A DNA stretch of 64,000 bases from Vibrio variabilis (GCF_003263785.1 NZ_JYJK01000007.1:161377-225376); one strand, 5' to 3'. Shown: positions 47,631 to 58,363, counted from the first letter of the stretch. Notes: generated by a model from the letters alone, not told the origin. A program made the numbers and translations.

Positions 47631-47942
47631 TTAACCGCCGGCTAACTTAACTGTGTAGCCTTTCTTTTCAAGTGCGGCTTTGATCTTGTCTCGAGCATCG
47701 CCTTGGATCTCGATGTTGCCGTCTTTTACTGAGCCGCCACAGCCACAAACTTTTTTAAGTTCAGCTGCAAGTAGCTTGAGCGGCGCATCATCTAGGTCTA
47801 AGCCTGTGATGATCGAAACTCCTTTTCCTTTACGGCCTTTAGTCTGTTTTTGGATTCGAACAATGCCATCGCCTTTTGGACGCTCTGGCTTTTGTTTTTC
47901 TTCTTTGATACGGCCTGTTTCCGTTGAGTATACGAGAGTCAT
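47631..47942 (-). CDS. yciH: SUI1/eIF1-like translation factor YciH
   Basis: A 103-residue relative of eukaryotic initiation factor eIF1. Conserved features are GKGVSIITGLDLDDAPLKLLA and VCGCGGSVKDGNIEIQGDAR. In E. coli, YciH affects start-site fidelity and stress translation. It lies one base after the DUF3319-like gene upstream, and the two are likely one operon. Confidence 0.95.
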   Translation of the reverse strand: MTLVYSTETGRIKEEKQKPERPKGDGIVRIQKQTKGRKGKGVSIITGLDLDDAPLKLLAAELKKVCGCGGSVKDGNIEIQGDARDKIKAALEKKGYTVKLAGG

Positions 47943-47943
47943 A

Positions 47944-48312
47944 TTATTTCTTTGCTAGTTCGGCTTTCTTTTTTGCAATTAGGTACGCCTCTATATGTCT
48001 TTGTATAGCAAGCTTACCACCTTTGATAAGTTTACCATTAAACATGCAGTACCAGGCGTTGTTTTCACCTGTATCGTTACGAATAGTAAAACCGTTGAAG
48101 CTTTCTTGCGCGCCTTTCGCGGGCGCTTTTTCGGAACGTGAAGCCAATGTAGCCGGGTCAATGATTGACGCGGTATCACACCACCAGTCAATGCTCTTCT
48201 TTACAGCAGCAAGAGTGCCCTGTAACTCACGGTTTTTAATAGTGACTTTCCATGTTTGATTGGAAGAGCCGATAGATTTTAGGGTAAACCCTCGATAACT
48301 CGCTAGAGCCAT
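47944..48312 (-). CDS. Small conserved protein, DUF3319-like
   Basis: A 122-residue soluble protein with two internal repeats: YRGFTLKS...WKVTIKN...GTLAAVKKSIDWWCD and FNGFTIRN...AWYCMFNGKLIKGGKLAIQRHI. I recall this pattern as DUF3319, found in vibrios, function unknown. The start at codon ATG 48312 (MALASYRGF) fits the repeat boundary; an in-frame start at 48345 would add 11 residues. It is directly upstream of yciH. Confidence 0.72.
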   Translation of the reverse strand: MALASYRGFTLKSIGSSNQTWKVTIKNRELQGTLAAVKKSIDWWCDTASIIDPATLASRSEKAPAKGAQESFNGFTIRNDTGENNAWYCMFNGKLIKGGKLAIQRHIEAYLIAKKKAELAKK

Positions 48313-48405
48313 AAAGACTTTTCTCTTGTATCGTTGTTGTATCACTGTTCACGTGACATGTTATCAGGTATTGTAAGTCAATCAATTAAGTTATAGTGCA
48401 TTAGT

Positions 48406-49361
48406 ATGAAAAAAGACATCCCGAAAATAGCAGAACCTGACGAAGCTAACAGATTTAAAGGGTTGCTACGCTCATCAATTGGTTCTCAAGAGTTTGCTGA
48501 CATGACTGCTAATTGTTACTCACGTAGTACAAATCTGGCGATGTCGAAAGACTGGCGCACTTTCAATGAGTTTTGTCAGCGACATCGTCATCCCTCATTA
48601 CCCGCTACAGAAGCTACATTACTTGAATTTATCGAGCATACAAGGCAAACCAAAAAATTCAGTAGCGTTAGACGTTACCTTGTCACTATATCTTTGGTTC
48701 ACTATCTATTTGATTATAAAGACCCTACTCGCTCGCGTCAGGTAGGATTGGTGATGAATCAGTTAAAAATAGCCAGCTACACGAAAGTCAAACAAACCAC
48801 TCCTTTTACTTCTGAACATTTAGCCGAACTCCATAAACTCTTGTCTTCCAGCGATGAAAAGAAAGACTGTCGTGATTTGGCTATCTACTTTCTATTGTAC
48901 GAGTGTGCGCTGAAGCGTCGAGATTTAAAGTCATTGACAGCGAGGATATCGCTCAAGATGATGAAAGTTACTGTGTAACAATAGACGATAGACAATATCG
49001 GTTAAGCGAGTATGGTGGTGAGAGCATCCAGCGATGGTTAAGCTTTGTTCCCTACTCTGTTTTATTTCGAGCGATTGATAGACACGGCAATATCAGTGAT
49101 TCGCCGCTCGACGACTCTTCGATACATCGAGTACTGAAACGCGCAAGTCAGTTACTCGGCTTGGATGATACGCTCAGTTTTTCTTCTCAATCAGGGCGTG
49201 TTGGTGCGGTTCAAGAATTGTCTCGTGAAGGTTTGAAAATCAGGGAGATACAGGAGTTTGGTCGTTGGGCCAGTCCAGCAATGCCGCTGCAGTACAGCGG
49301 CAAAACGTCTTTGTCAGAAGAGCAGAAGTCACTCTTTAAAACAAAGAAAAATCACGATTGA
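48406..49361 (+). CDS. Tyrosine-recombinase-like protein, frameshifted, with altered catalytic boxes
   Basis: With one base restored near 48927, a 318-residue protein. An N-terminal core-binding SAM-like domain (about 25-115) precedes a catalytic domain (about 135-310). The C-terminal tyrosine is in LQYSGKT and a tryptophan in EFGRWA at the H/W position. By eye, box I reads CALKRRDL where TGLRxSEL is usual, so the first arginine is lysine, and box II reads SQSGR where HxLR is usual. These changes suggest a weakened or specialised recombinase. There is no attachment site or cargo, so it is not evidently a mobile-element integrase. Confidence 0.7.
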
Positions 49362-50353
49362 TTAAAAGCAGACTCTATACAATCAGTCAAAAACTCTGAA
49401 AAAGGTACGCCGGAATGCTCCACCATTTTTGGGAACATGGAAATCGGTGTCATTCCTGGGAATGTATTGACTTCATTTAGGTAGATTTTGTTGTCTTCTG
49501 TAAGGAAGAAATCTATGCGAGACAAGTGCTTAAGCTTCATTTGAGTGAAGACTTTACGTGCCGACTCATGAATAACAACGCGCTGCTCATCTGTTAAGTT
49601 GGTCGCCTCTACGGTCGTCGTTGAGTGGCTGTCTGCACTGTACTTTTCATCATAGCTATAAAACGCGCCGTCTGGAGCGGTTACTTCACCAGGCTGTGTG
49701 ATAACCAGTTTGCCCTGGTATTCGTAGGCTGCGACTTCAAGTTCACGTGGCTTCACCGCTTGCTCTACGACAACTTGGTCTGAGTAACCGAATGCGGCAT
49801 CAATGGCGTTATCAAGTTCGGCCTTATCCGTGACACTGTAACATCCAACCGATGAGCCCTGCTTGGCCGCTTTGACAAACACTTTACCCCACTTATCAAA
49901 CGCTTGGCTTGCCGCCTGGTGAGAGTTTTCGTCATTTTCAGTCAAGAAAAGGTATGGTGTGTTAGGAATACCTAAGGTGTCGTACCATAACTTCGAGGTG
50001 ATTTTGTTGAAGCTGTTACTGCTTGCCTCTGGTCCACAACCTAGATACGGGATACCTGCCATTTCAAACAATGATTGAATGTCACCGGTTTCTCCTGGGA
50101 ATCCGTGAATACAAGGAACGACATAATCGATATCAAGTTTAAGATGTTCTCCCACCAACGCCTTTTGGTTGAGATCTAATACAACGAGATGACCATCGCT
50201 GCACGTCCAACCTTCTTTGGTGATTTCAACTCTGGTGACATTAAACTTGGCATTCAGTTTAAGTTGGCTTTCTAGATAGTTCGCAGAGACGAGAGAGACT
50301 TCATGTTCAGCAGAGCCGCCGCCACATAGAAGTAGGATATTCAGTTTTGACAT
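49352..50353 (-). CDS. ddl: D-alanine--D-alanine ligase
   Basis: A 333-residue ATP-grasp enzyme that makes D-Ala-D-Ala for peptidoglycan. The N-terminus LLLCGGGSAEHEVSLVSA, the ATP-binding VKAAKQGSSVGC, KPRELEVAAYEY and the metal-binding YLNEVNTFPGMTPISMFP are all present. It overlaps the recombinase-like gene end by 10 bases on the opposite strand. It lies close to the vxr cell-wall stress operon. Confidence 0.95.
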   Translation of the reverse strand: MSKLNILLLCGGGSAEHEVSLVSANYLESQLKLNAKFNVTRVEITKEGWTCSDGHLVVLDLNQKALVGEHLKLDIDYVVPCIHGFPGETGDIQSLFEMAGIPYLGCGPEASSNSFNKITSKLWYDTLGIPNTPYLFLTENDENSHQAASQAFDKWGKVFVKAAKQGSSVGCYSVTDKAELDNAIDAAFGYSDQVVVEQAVKPRELEVAAYEYQGKLVITQPGEVTAPDGAFYSYDEKYSADSHSTTTVEATNLTDEQRVVIHESARKVFTQMKLKHLSRIDFFLTEDNKIYLNEVNTFPGMTPISMFPKMVEHSGVPFSEFLTDCIESAFNQS

Positions 50354-50465
50354 CTTAAGCTTGTCCTTGGATTGCTTTCAAAGAATCATAAACGATTGAA
50401 CAGCAAGATTCAGTTCTAAATCTGTTAAATTTGCCATTTATTCACTCGGATGAGCAGTTTACATA

Positions 50466-50500
50466 CAAAAATGCCCAGTGCATCTAAGCACTGGGCATCT
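50466..50500 (-). terminator. Terminator of the SPOR lipoprotein gene
   Basis: On the reverse strand, ATGCCCAGTGC pairs with GCACTGGGCAT and is followed by TTTTTG, 16 bases after the stop. Confidence 0.88.
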
Positions 50501-50515
50501 TGGGTATTCATTTTA

Positions 50516-51145
50516 CTAATTAAGCTTGCTCAATGTTGGGTAGTCGGACTTTTTGATCTTGTCGATGCTGCGAACGAAAGGTTTTAAGTCTTGGAATTCT
50601 TGAGGTAAAGTTTTGATTGCCTGCTGCGCTTTCACTTTAGTAGCAAAGTCTCCGTAAAGTAGTGCGTACCATTTAGTGCCATTCACCACTTTATAGTTTT
50701 GCCAAACTGGTTGGCTGCTCTTAGGTAGCTTATTCGCAAAACCGGTTACTTTATCTTGACTACCTACGGCAACAACTTGAATCGTATACCCGAAGCGAAC
50801 GTTCTGCTCTGCTTGTTTTTTAGACGGCGGGACAATCTTGACCACTTTATTGTCCTGAGCAGGCTTCGCTTTCACTGGGGCTGCTTTTTGTTTAGTTGCA
50901 GTGGATGCTGTTTGAGTCGATGCTGCTTGGGCTTTTGCAGGCTGATTTTCTGCTTTTTGACTCTTCGCTACTTTTTCTGAATCAGCATTTGCAGCTGCTG
51001 TTGTCGCGACCGCAACTGGCGCAGCCGTTGTTGCTACCGGTTGATAGTCTTCACGATAACTTTCTGACTTCACTTCTGCTGTGAAATCACCAGACGAACA
51101 AGCTGCCAACATGGTAGCTAAGCTCACTATTACCACTTTCTTCAT
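50516..51145 (-). CDS. SPOR-domain lipoprotein
   Basis: A 209-residue lipoprotein. The lipobox LAAC is at about 13-16, followed by a 100-residue Ala/Lys/Thr/Gln-rich linker and a C-terminal SPOR domain (about 115-190) with FGYTIQVVAVGSQDKVTGFA and WYALLYGDFATKVKAQ. SPOR domains bind denuded glycan strands at the division site, so a role at the septum or envelope is likely. It is monocistronic. Confidence 0.85.
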   Translation of the reverse strand: MKKVVIVSLATMLAACSSGDFTAEVKSESYREDYQPVATTAAPVAVATTAAANADSEKVAKSQKAENQPAKAQAASTQTASTATKQKAAPVKAKPAQDNKVVKIVPPSKKQAEQNVRFGYTIQVVAVGSQDKVTGFANKLPKSSQPVWQNYKVVNGTKWYALLYGDFATKVKAQQAIKTLPQEFQDLKPFVRSIDKIKKSDYPTLSKLN

Positions 51146-51377
51146 CGTATCACTGCCTGAATTAACTTTTGTCTATCCTTTATCAGACAGGAATGTCATC
51201 TATCGATGGTTCCAGTACCCTGTCCTAACTACCTGTGACATGTTACACAATAATTGAGGCACAGCAATACGTTATGTCTAAATTTAAGAGCAAACCAACT
51301 TTAATCGATTCAAAGCTAGTCTAGTATTGTTGAATAATGCATCTTATGCCCAATACTCGACCGCTCAGGGAGACGCT

Positions 51378-54062
51378 ATGTCGTTGGATACACTATTTAA
51401 ACCCAGTTCTATTGCCGTAATCGGAGCATCTCGTCAACCGAATCGTGCAGGTAGCGTCGTTATTAAGAACCTCCTTATGGGCGGGTATCAAGGGACTATT
51501 TTGCCGGTTCACCCTAAACACAAGTCCGTTAATGGGATCCTTTGCTATCGCTCAGTCAGTGAATTGCCGCTGGTTCCAGACATTGCCATTCTGTGTACGC
51601 GAGGAGATAGAAATGTCGACTTGATTAACGACTTGGCTGTCGCTGGGGTGAAAGTCGCGATCATAATGGCATCGGACATGTCAGTTCCTTATGACAGCGA
51701 AAATACGATAGAACAAACTTGCTTGCGCATCGCTCAGCAAGCGGGCATGAAAATTGTCGGACCAAATAGCCTTGGGGTATTACTGCCTTGGCAACACTTT
51801 AACGCCTCGTTTTCACCCGTCGATTGTCTTCCAGGTAAATTGGCATTCATTTCCCAGTCTTCGGCCGTCTGCACAACAATTCTAGATTGGGCGAATGATA
51901 AAAATATTGGCTTCTCAGCATTCATCTCCATCGGCAATGGTAGCGATGTGGATTTCGATGACATTCTCGATTATTTATCTCGGGACAGTAAAACGGAAGC
52001 CATCTTGCTTTATGTTGACTCCATTCGAGATGCAAGGCGGTTTCTCTCAGCAGCTCGAGCCGCTTCTCGTAATCGACGTATTTTGGTTCTTAAAGCCGGT
52101 CGGCACACAGCCGGTACTATGGCGCAATCTAACCAACCTTCACGGTCTTTCGATATCGTGTATGACTCAGCAATTCAAAGAGCAGGTATGCTGCGGGTAA
52201 ACAATACTCATGAACTGTTTGCTGCGGTAGAAACGCTCACTCATTCTGTTCCACTGAGAGGCGAACGCTTGGCCATTATTACCAATGGCATGGGGCCTGC
52301 ATTAATGGCGCTCGACACGCTCGCTGATAAAGGAGGCAGTTTAGCCCAACTATCAGCGAATACGATCGACGAGTTAGATAAAATATTGCCGGTGAACTGG
52401 CCAAAGTCGAATCCTGTCGATTTAGGCGGCGATGCAACATCCGCACGATATTGCCAAGCAATACAACGAATCCTAGACAGTGAAGACATTGACGCACTGC
52501 TGATCATGCACAGCCCATCAGCAACTGCCGAATCCTCACAAACTGCGCGTGAAGTTATTGAAACCATTCACGCTCACCCCAAAGCAAAACGCTTTAATAT
52601 TCTGACGAACTGGTCTGGCGAAGCAACAGCAAAAGAGGCACGCCTTCTGTTTACGCGCCAAGGGATACCCACCTATCGAACCCCCGAAAGTGCGGTGACG
52701 GCGTTCATGCACCTTGTCGAGTACAGACGAAATCAATGGCAACTTATGGAAACGCCGACGACAACAGATTCTTATTCAACAGAACAACTCGACAAAGCAC
52801 ACGAATGGCTAGCGACTCAAATCGGGACATTACCAGAGGCGAGTGGCTCTTCATCATTGGAATCTCATGTCTGTGAACAACTATTTGGCTTGCTTAATTT
52901 ACCGACACTCCCGACATGGCTTGCACACGACCCAAGCGAAGCTATTCACTTAGCCGATGATATTGGCTATCCCGTTGCAGTAAAACTTCGCTCTCCTGAT
53001 ATCGCCCATAAATCTGATATCCACGGCGTCATGCTCAATCTAAAAGATGCGCAAGAAGTATCTAACGCTGCTCAGTCTATTCTTGATCGTACGCGTCTCT
53101 CCTACCCTGACGCACGTATAGAAGGGTTGACTGTTCAGCAAATGGCGAAGGTTGCCGGTGGTCAAGAAATACGAGTCAAAGTGCTTAGCGACCCAACATT
53201 TGGTCCGGCGATTTTTATTGGGCAAGGGGGTTCGGAATGGAACATCGAGCGTGAAGCCGTCACAGCGTTACCGCCTTTAAATATGGCGCTAGCCCGTTAC
53301 CTTATTATTAATGCGATTAACAAAGGAACACTTAAGTTCCAACAGTCCCCCAATGCGATCAATCTTGCCAAACTGGCGGGATTCCTAGTAAAGATCTCTC
53401 AGATCGTAGTGGCCTGTCCAGAAATACATGAACTGGATATCCATCCACTACTTCTTAATGGCGATGACATTACCATACTCGATGCCTCCGTCGTCATCCA
53501 GCGCTTTGACGGAGAACCGCAATCCAGACTCGCGATCAGGCCATACCCAACCGAGATGGAACAGACATTAACGCTGCGTGATGAGACTCAAGTTTTATTG
53601 CGCCCCATTCGTCCGGAAGATGAGCCTTACCACGCGGATTTTATCAATAACGTCACCAAAGAAGATCTCTACAAACGGTTTTTCTCTGATGTTGGAGAGT
53701 TCAATCATGAAGCACTCGCGAACCTAACTCAAATCGACTACGACAGGGAAATGGCGTTTGTTGCGGTTGATCTGAGCCACCAAACACCGCACATCATTGG
53801 GGTATCTCGAGTACTCGTCACGCCGGATAATAGTGACGCTGAGTTTGCTATCTTGATTCGCTCAGATCTCAAAGGCAATGGACTTGGTCGTATCTTGATG
53901 AACAAGGTCATCGATTACTGTAAAAGCAAGCAGACCAAACAAATCTCTGGCATGACGATGCCCACAAACCGAGGCATGCTTACCCTCGCCCAAAAGCTTG
54001 GCTTTGAACTCGATGTACAGTTTGAGGACGGAGTCGCTGATATGGTGTTGAGACTTGATTAA
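51378..54062 (+). CDS. patZ: Acyl-CoA synthetase/GNAT lysine acetyltransferase (PatZ/YfiQ-like)
   Basis: An 894-residue protein. An NDP-forming acyl-CoA-synthetase-like region (about 1-690) contains a CoA-binding domain (SLDTLFKPSSIAVIGASRQ), succinyl-CoA-synthetase-like folds and an ATP-grasp part (YPVAVKLRSPDIAHKSDIHGV). A C-terminal GNAT domain (about 730-894) has LKGNGLGRILM for acetyl-CoA. In E. coli and Salmonella, PatZ/Pat acetylates metabolic enzymes such as Acs. The ATG at 51378 has GGGAG upstream and is preferred to the TTG at 51327. The frame is intact. Confidence 0.88.
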   Translation: MSLDTLFKPSSIAVIGASRQPNRAGSVVIKNLLMGGYQGTILPVHPKHKSVNGILCYRSVSELPLVPDIAILCTRGDRNVDLINDLAVAGVKVAIIMASDMSVPYDSENTIEQTCLRIAQQAGMKIVGPNSLGVLLPWQHFNASFSPVDCLPGKLAFISQSSAVCTTILDWANDKNIGFSAFISIGNGSDVDFDDILDYLSRDSKTEAILLYVDSIRDARRFLSAARAASRNRRILVLKAGRHTAGTMAQSNQPSRSFDIVYDSAIQRAGMLRVNNTHELFAAVETLTHSVPLRGERLAIITNGMGPALMALDTLADKGGSLAQLSANTIDELDKILPVNWPKSNPVDLGGDATSARYCQAIQRILDSEDIDALLIMHSPSATAESSQTAREVIETIHAHPKAKRFNILTNWSGEATAKEARLLFTRQGIPTYRTPESAVTAFMHLVEYRRNQWQLMETPTTTDSYSTEQLDKAHEWLATQIGTLPEASGSSSLESHVCEQLFGLLNLPTLPTWLAHDPSEAIHLADDIGYPVAVKLRSPDIAHKSDIHGVMLNLKDAQEVSNAAQSILDRTRLSYPDARIEGLTVQQMAKVAGGQEIRVKVLSDPTFGPAIFIGQGGSEWNIEREAVTALPPLNMALARYLIINAINKGTLKFQQSPNAINLAKLAGFLVKISQIVVACPEIHELDIHPLLLNGDDITILDASVVIQRFDGEPQSRLAIRPYPTEMEQTLTLRDETQVLLRPIRPEDEPYHADFINNVTKEDLYKRFFSDVGEFNHEALANLTQIDYDREMAFVAVDLSHQTPHIIGVSRVLVTPDNSDAEFAILIRSDLKGNGLGRILMNKVIDYCKSKQTKQISGMTMPTNRGMLTLAQKLGFELDVQFEDGVADMVLRLD

Positions 54063-54072
54063 TTGAAATGAT

Positions 54073-54096
54073 AAAGGGGCAAAAAGCCCCTTATTT
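54073..54096. terminator. Terminator between patZ and lysR
   Basis: AAGGGGC-AAAAA-GCCCCTT followed by ATTTT lies between the convergent genes. Confidence 0.8.
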
Positions 54097-54978
54097 TAAG
54101 TCCCAAGTCTTAGTGAGGTGACGAATACACCAAGATTTTGCTTCACCAATGTGGTTGCGTTTCCACGCCAGAACCACATCGATGCTACTGACTTCAGTGT
54201 CTTTAATCGCTTTGAGCTTCCCTTCAGCTATCAGTTTATCCGCAACTTGTGTTGGCAATGTTCCAATTCCTAATCCGGAAACCAATGCCTCAACTTTTGC
54301 GTCTAAATTAGACACTGTTAACCGGGGCTGCTTCTCTAAAATGTTGACGCTTAATGCTGGCTGCTCGCGAGCGGTATCGGCAATGGCAATCACTCGGTAT
54401 TTGCTACGCGCTTCACTATCAAACTCACCATTACGTTTATGTACATAGTGATCTGTTGCGGCAACCCATGTCATCGACATTTCACCAAGACGCTGCGCTT
54501 TAACTCCTTGCGGCAATACTTCTGGCTGTGGACAAACAAGCAAGTCACAACGCCCTTCACTCAACGATTCCCAGCATCCAGCAAGGACTTCTTCCTCTAA
54601 TTTGACACGTGTTTTGCTGACACTACCTAGCTTATCAACAAGGTCAAAAAAGTTAGCAACCGGGATAATGCTGTCGTAAGCAATGGTTAAATCGACTTCC
54701 CAGCCATTGGCGAGCAACCTTGCTTCATTAATCATGCTCTCCGTTGCCTGAAGAATGACTCGACCTCTTTCTAGAATCAATTTTCCAGCATCAGTCAGTG
54801 TCGCTTTGTGGCCAGAGCGATCGAAAATCATAATATCCAAGTCTTGCTCAAGCTTCTGCATTTGATAACTGAGCGATGACGTAGCGCGGTCGAATTCAGC
54901 CGCGGCTGCGGCAAATGAACCTCTTCTCTCAATGGCATCCAGAATGGTTAACGCTTCCAATGTAATCGACACCGACAT
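54091..54978 (-). CDS. LysR-family transcriptional regulator
   Basis: A 295-residue LysR-type regulator: HTH at about 8-65 (RRGSFAAAAAEFDRATSSLSYQM), then a co-inducer domain. It is transcribed away from the heme receptor gene, from which it is separated by 208 bases holding a Fur box. By recall a lysR gene lies beside hutA in V. cholerae too. A role in heme regulation is not shown by the sequence. Confidence 0.87.
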   Translation of the reverse strand: MSVSITLEALTILDAIERRGSFAAAAAEFDRATSSLSYQMQKLEQDLDIMIFDRSGHKATLTDAGKLILERGRVILQATESMINEARLLANGWEVDLTIAYDSIIPVANFFDLVDKLGSVSKTRVKLEEEVLAGCWESLSEGRCDLLVCPQPEVLPQGVKAQRLGEMSMTWVAATDHYVHKRNGEFDSEARSKYRVIAIADTAREQPALSVNILEKQPRLTVSNLDAKVEALVSGLGIGTLPTQVADKLIAEGKLKAIKDTEVSSIDVVLAWKRNHIGEAKSWCIRHLTKTWDLK

Positions 54979-55096
54979 TTCTGTTCCTTATCACCGACAA
55001 TTTGGTGGGTATTGTCTAACTGTCTGTCAGTGATAGCAAAACTTAACGAGTTATACAAGGTGAACAATTTTTGCACGCCCGGTCAACTATTTTAAC

Positions 55097-55115
55097 GATA
55101 ATAATAGTAATTATC
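55097..55115. promoter_or_regulatory. Fur box before the heme receptor gene
   Basis: GATAATAATAGTAATTATC matches the 19-base Fur consensus at 16 positions. It lies 72 bases before the hutA start, in a good place for iron-dependent repression. Confidence 0.82.
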
Positions 55116-55186
55116 ATTTAGATCTGTATTATCACATCCGCATCCTCTAAAGGCATTACTCACATTTTTATTTATGGATTAAATTG

Positions 55187-57384
55187 ATGTACCAGTTTCC
55201 CTTCAAAAGACAACTCATCGCTACTTCAGTATTACTGGCCTTTGCACCACAACTATACGCAGAAATTGACGCTAAGTCCTATGACGACGTGGTTGTCGTT
55301 TCTGGCACAAAAACACCTCAAGCCTACTCTGATGTGTCAACGTCCATTAGCAAAATCTCAAGTGATGAATTTGAGAAAAATATGGCGGGCGATATTAAAC
55401 AAGCAGTGAAATATCTACCTGGTGTTGAAGCGGAAGGCAGTGGACGGTTTGGTCTTTCAGGTTTCAACATTCGCGGTATGAACGGATCTCGAGTCAAAAT
55501 TATGGTTGATGGCGTTCAACAACCTGTTGGCTATAACCCTGGTGCGGGAGAGCAGCGTAAATATCCCAATGCCATTGAAGTCGACACGCTGGCAACGATT
55601 GAGGTCAATAAGGGCGCGTCTTCGTCCCTGTTTGGATCAGACGCGGTAGCTGGTGCAGTTGTGATGAGAACCAAAAACCCCGACGACGTACTGGTCACAG
55701 ATGACAATGAGCACCGTTTTGGGATCAAAACCGGTTACAGCTCGGCAGACGAGAACTTCAAGACCACAGGAACTTGGGCAATGCGCCAAGACAAGCTAGA
55801 AACATTGCTCATGCTAACGTATGCAGATGGCTCTGAAACCAAAACTCATGGTAGCGGCGCGAATGTGGTTGGCGAGCAACGAGGTGCCGCCAACCCTGCG
55901 AGCAAAAGGCTAGGAAATGTTCTAGCGAAAGCGTACTACCAAGTCAATGATCAACATCGTATTGGGCTTACGGGTGAGTACTACAATTACTCACATAAAG
56001 AAGATGAACTCTCCTACTACGGCATTAGCATTCCAATGGGCCCGATGGATTTCACCTACAACTCAAGAAATACATCAGATGAAAACAAACGATTCCGACT
56101 CGGGTTTGAGCACCAGTGGCAAATCAATAGCGCGTTCGCTGATGGTTTCGACTGGTCGGTTAATTATCAAGATAGTCGTAGCCTGAATAAAAACTTTGAC
56201 AACACTAACCTGTACGGCGACCGACTAAGACAACGCGATGCTCAAGATAGCTCTTGGCTATTTGATGCGAAACTTAACAAGCAGTTGGATTACGACAGTC
56301 ATTATCACCTACTTACCTATGGTACGAGTTACAAAGACAATCGTTTTCAACTGAATAACGATGACTACAAACAGACTGGCAGTGCTGTAGGATCGACCGG
56401 TGTACCCGATGCGACTACCACAAACTTTGGATTATTCATTGACGATCAGATCTTCTTGCTCAATGAACAACTGGTCTTGAACGCAGGGTTACGTTACGAC
56501 AGCTTCAAGACGGATCCAAAACAAAGCGACGGCTATAGCAATGAAGTCAGTGCCTACCAAGATGATGACTTTTCGGCAAAACTGGGCGCAGTTTACCACC
56601 TAAGCCAACAATACAGTGTATTTGGTCAGGTGAGCCAAGGCTTTAAAGCCCTACCGTTCACGATCTTTATTACACCTATAACCAGGGCGCAATTATACAA
56701 GCCAACCCGAATCTAACATCTGAACGCAGCACATCTTATGAGCTCGGTTTTAGAAGCCAGTCCAAAAATGCTACGTATGAATTGGTTGGTTTCTACAATC
56801 AATATACTGATTTTATCTCTCAAAAAGATCTAGGAACGGATCCTGACAGCGGTAAAGAAGTGTACACCATGGTTAACTTAGACAACGTTGATATTCGCGG
56901 CGTTGAGTTTTCAACCAATGTCGCCCTCGATGAATGGTTAGGTGCACCTCAAGGCCTGTATTCTCGTTTTTCTTTGACCTACACCGACGGTGAAGACAAG
57001 TCTACTGGCGAACAACTCGACACCATTACTCCGGTTCGTTCCGTACTTGCACTTGGTTATGACAATACGGCTAACAATTGGGGATTATTGAGCTCGCTAA
57101 CAATGGCGAGCCGAAAAACGGATTGGCAGGACAGAGACGCAGAAGCGGACAAAAAGAACGTAGATGCACCAGGTTATGCGGTTGTCGACCTCACCGCTTA
57201 TTACCGTCCAATGCAGGATCTTACCTTACGCGCTGGCCTGTTTAACGCATTTGACACTAAGTATTGGCTGCATGATGACTTAAGATCAAAGACGGTCGTG
57301 CCAGGGTCAATGTCTCCAAAAAACTATGACCTCTATACCCAACCGGGCAGAAACTGGTCTGTTACCTTAGAGTACTTGTTCTAG
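55187..57384 (+). CDS. hutA: TonB-dependent heme receptor HutA-like, frameshifted
   Basis: With one C restored near 56652, a 732-residue outer-membrane receptor. A signal peptide (about 1-24) precedes a plug (about 30-150: VVVSGTKTPQAYSDV, GFNIRGMNGSRVKIMVDGVQQ) and a barrel. The repaired region reads FKAPTVHDLYYTYNQGA and NPNLTSE, matching the FRAP/NPNL box of heme and hemoglobin receptors, with a histidine between. It ends SVTLEYLF. The name HutA rests on this and on position beside ddl and lysR as recalled for V. cholerae. ATG 55187 is used; an adjacent TTG at 55184 is in frame. A Fur box precedes it. Confidence 0.85.
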
Positions 57385-57425
57385 TCAGTGAATGGCCTGT
57401 GGTAAAAAAGCAACACTCGAAAGGA

Positions 57426-57463
57426 AAAAGCGCCGACTCATGTTAATGAATCGGCGCTTTTCT
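57426..57463. terminator. Bidirectional terminator after hutA
   Basis: AAAAAGCGCCGA...TCGGCGCTTTT with a 13-base loop lies between hutA and the convergent membrane-protein gene; A and T tracts on both sides. Confidence 0.9.
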
Positions 57464-57493
57464 ATGCTTAGGTAACATACCTTGCTGAGGCAG

Positions 57494-57865
57494 TTATGCG
57501 ACGTGCGCTTTCATTCCTTTAGGCGCTGGCGTAATGCTGTCACGGTAGCTGAACCACAAATAGCTCACGGCAATGATGTAGAACAGATAAGACAGAGCAA
57601 ATACGATTGGTGAGGTGATCAAATCGTTTGAAATACTTAAACCTACCCCTACCACAGTAACTGTGAGTTTCGCAATCGTACCTAGAAGTAACAGTCCCAT
57701 AGCAAATTGTGGGAAACGTGTGCTCGCAAATGCGATCATGTAACACGCGCCAACAGCCAAAGAAGCAATAGATAAACCAAGGAGATAAGAGTGAATGTGA
57801 TCTGCGGCTGCGTAACCTGCTCCAAGAGAGACACCGAGCAACATTAGAATTTTGGTCATGAACAT
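57494..57865 (-). CDS. Small integral membrane protein, function unknown
   Basis: A 123-residue protein with four predicted membrane helices (about 3-20, 27-47, 53-77 and 84-108) and a short C-terminal tail. ATG 57865 has GAGGTGACGT upstream; the Met at codon 3 is an alternative. I do not recognise a family. It is divergent from the OFA transporter gene, 498 bases away, with no neighbours that hint at a function. Confidence 0.6.
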   Translation of the reverse strand: MFMTKILMLLGVSLGAGYAAADHIHSYLLGLSIASLAVGACYMIAFASTRFPQFAMGLLLLGTIAKLTVTVVGVGLSISNDLITSPIVFALSYLFYIIAVSYLWFSYRDSITPAPKGMKAHVA

Positions 57866-58363
57866 ACGTCACCTCAACAAATAATCAAAAACGTGTTTGA
57901 AATGTCCATTTTCAATTTTGAAATCTCATTTTTCCTGTATTGTGATTCCTTATTGACGACATTTCAAGCTTACTTTTTGACCATTTTTAGGGCGCATTTC
58001 ATACATTCATTTCTCGTTACAATTAGACAACAATCGAAAATATAGATCGCCTTGAGCAACAGTATGTTACGTATTTTACTGTCGAGTAAAATCATATTGT
58101 AACAATGTATTTACAATTCGCTTTTTTTTAATATTTGCCAATTTTGTGATCCCACAACCCAAGCCAATAATTCACACGTCAAATTAATATCAAATTTACA
58201 CTTTTGTTACATCAATAAGTTAATTGAATTAATTCGGAAAAATCGATTCCAATTGTAGGAATATTGGTTATAATCCGCGCTCCTTTGCGGCATCTGTTGA
58301 TAAACGCAAACTTAATTTGAATGTTTAACCCCCGAACGTTGTTCGACATATCAGAGAACAAAA
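57866..58363. other. Long AT-rich intergenic region
   Basis: A 498-base gap with the divergent promoters of the small membrane protein and the OFA transporter. It is strongly AT-rich, with many A/T runs (for example around 58100-58140). I see no ORF, stable hairpin or known RNA. Such a gap often carries nucleoid-protein binding; this is only a possibility. Confidence 0.4.

Noticed and set aside
47680..48259. Forward-strand ORFs of 92 and 111 codons
   Set aside because: They lie antisense to yciH and the DUF3319-like gene, which have clear family matches.
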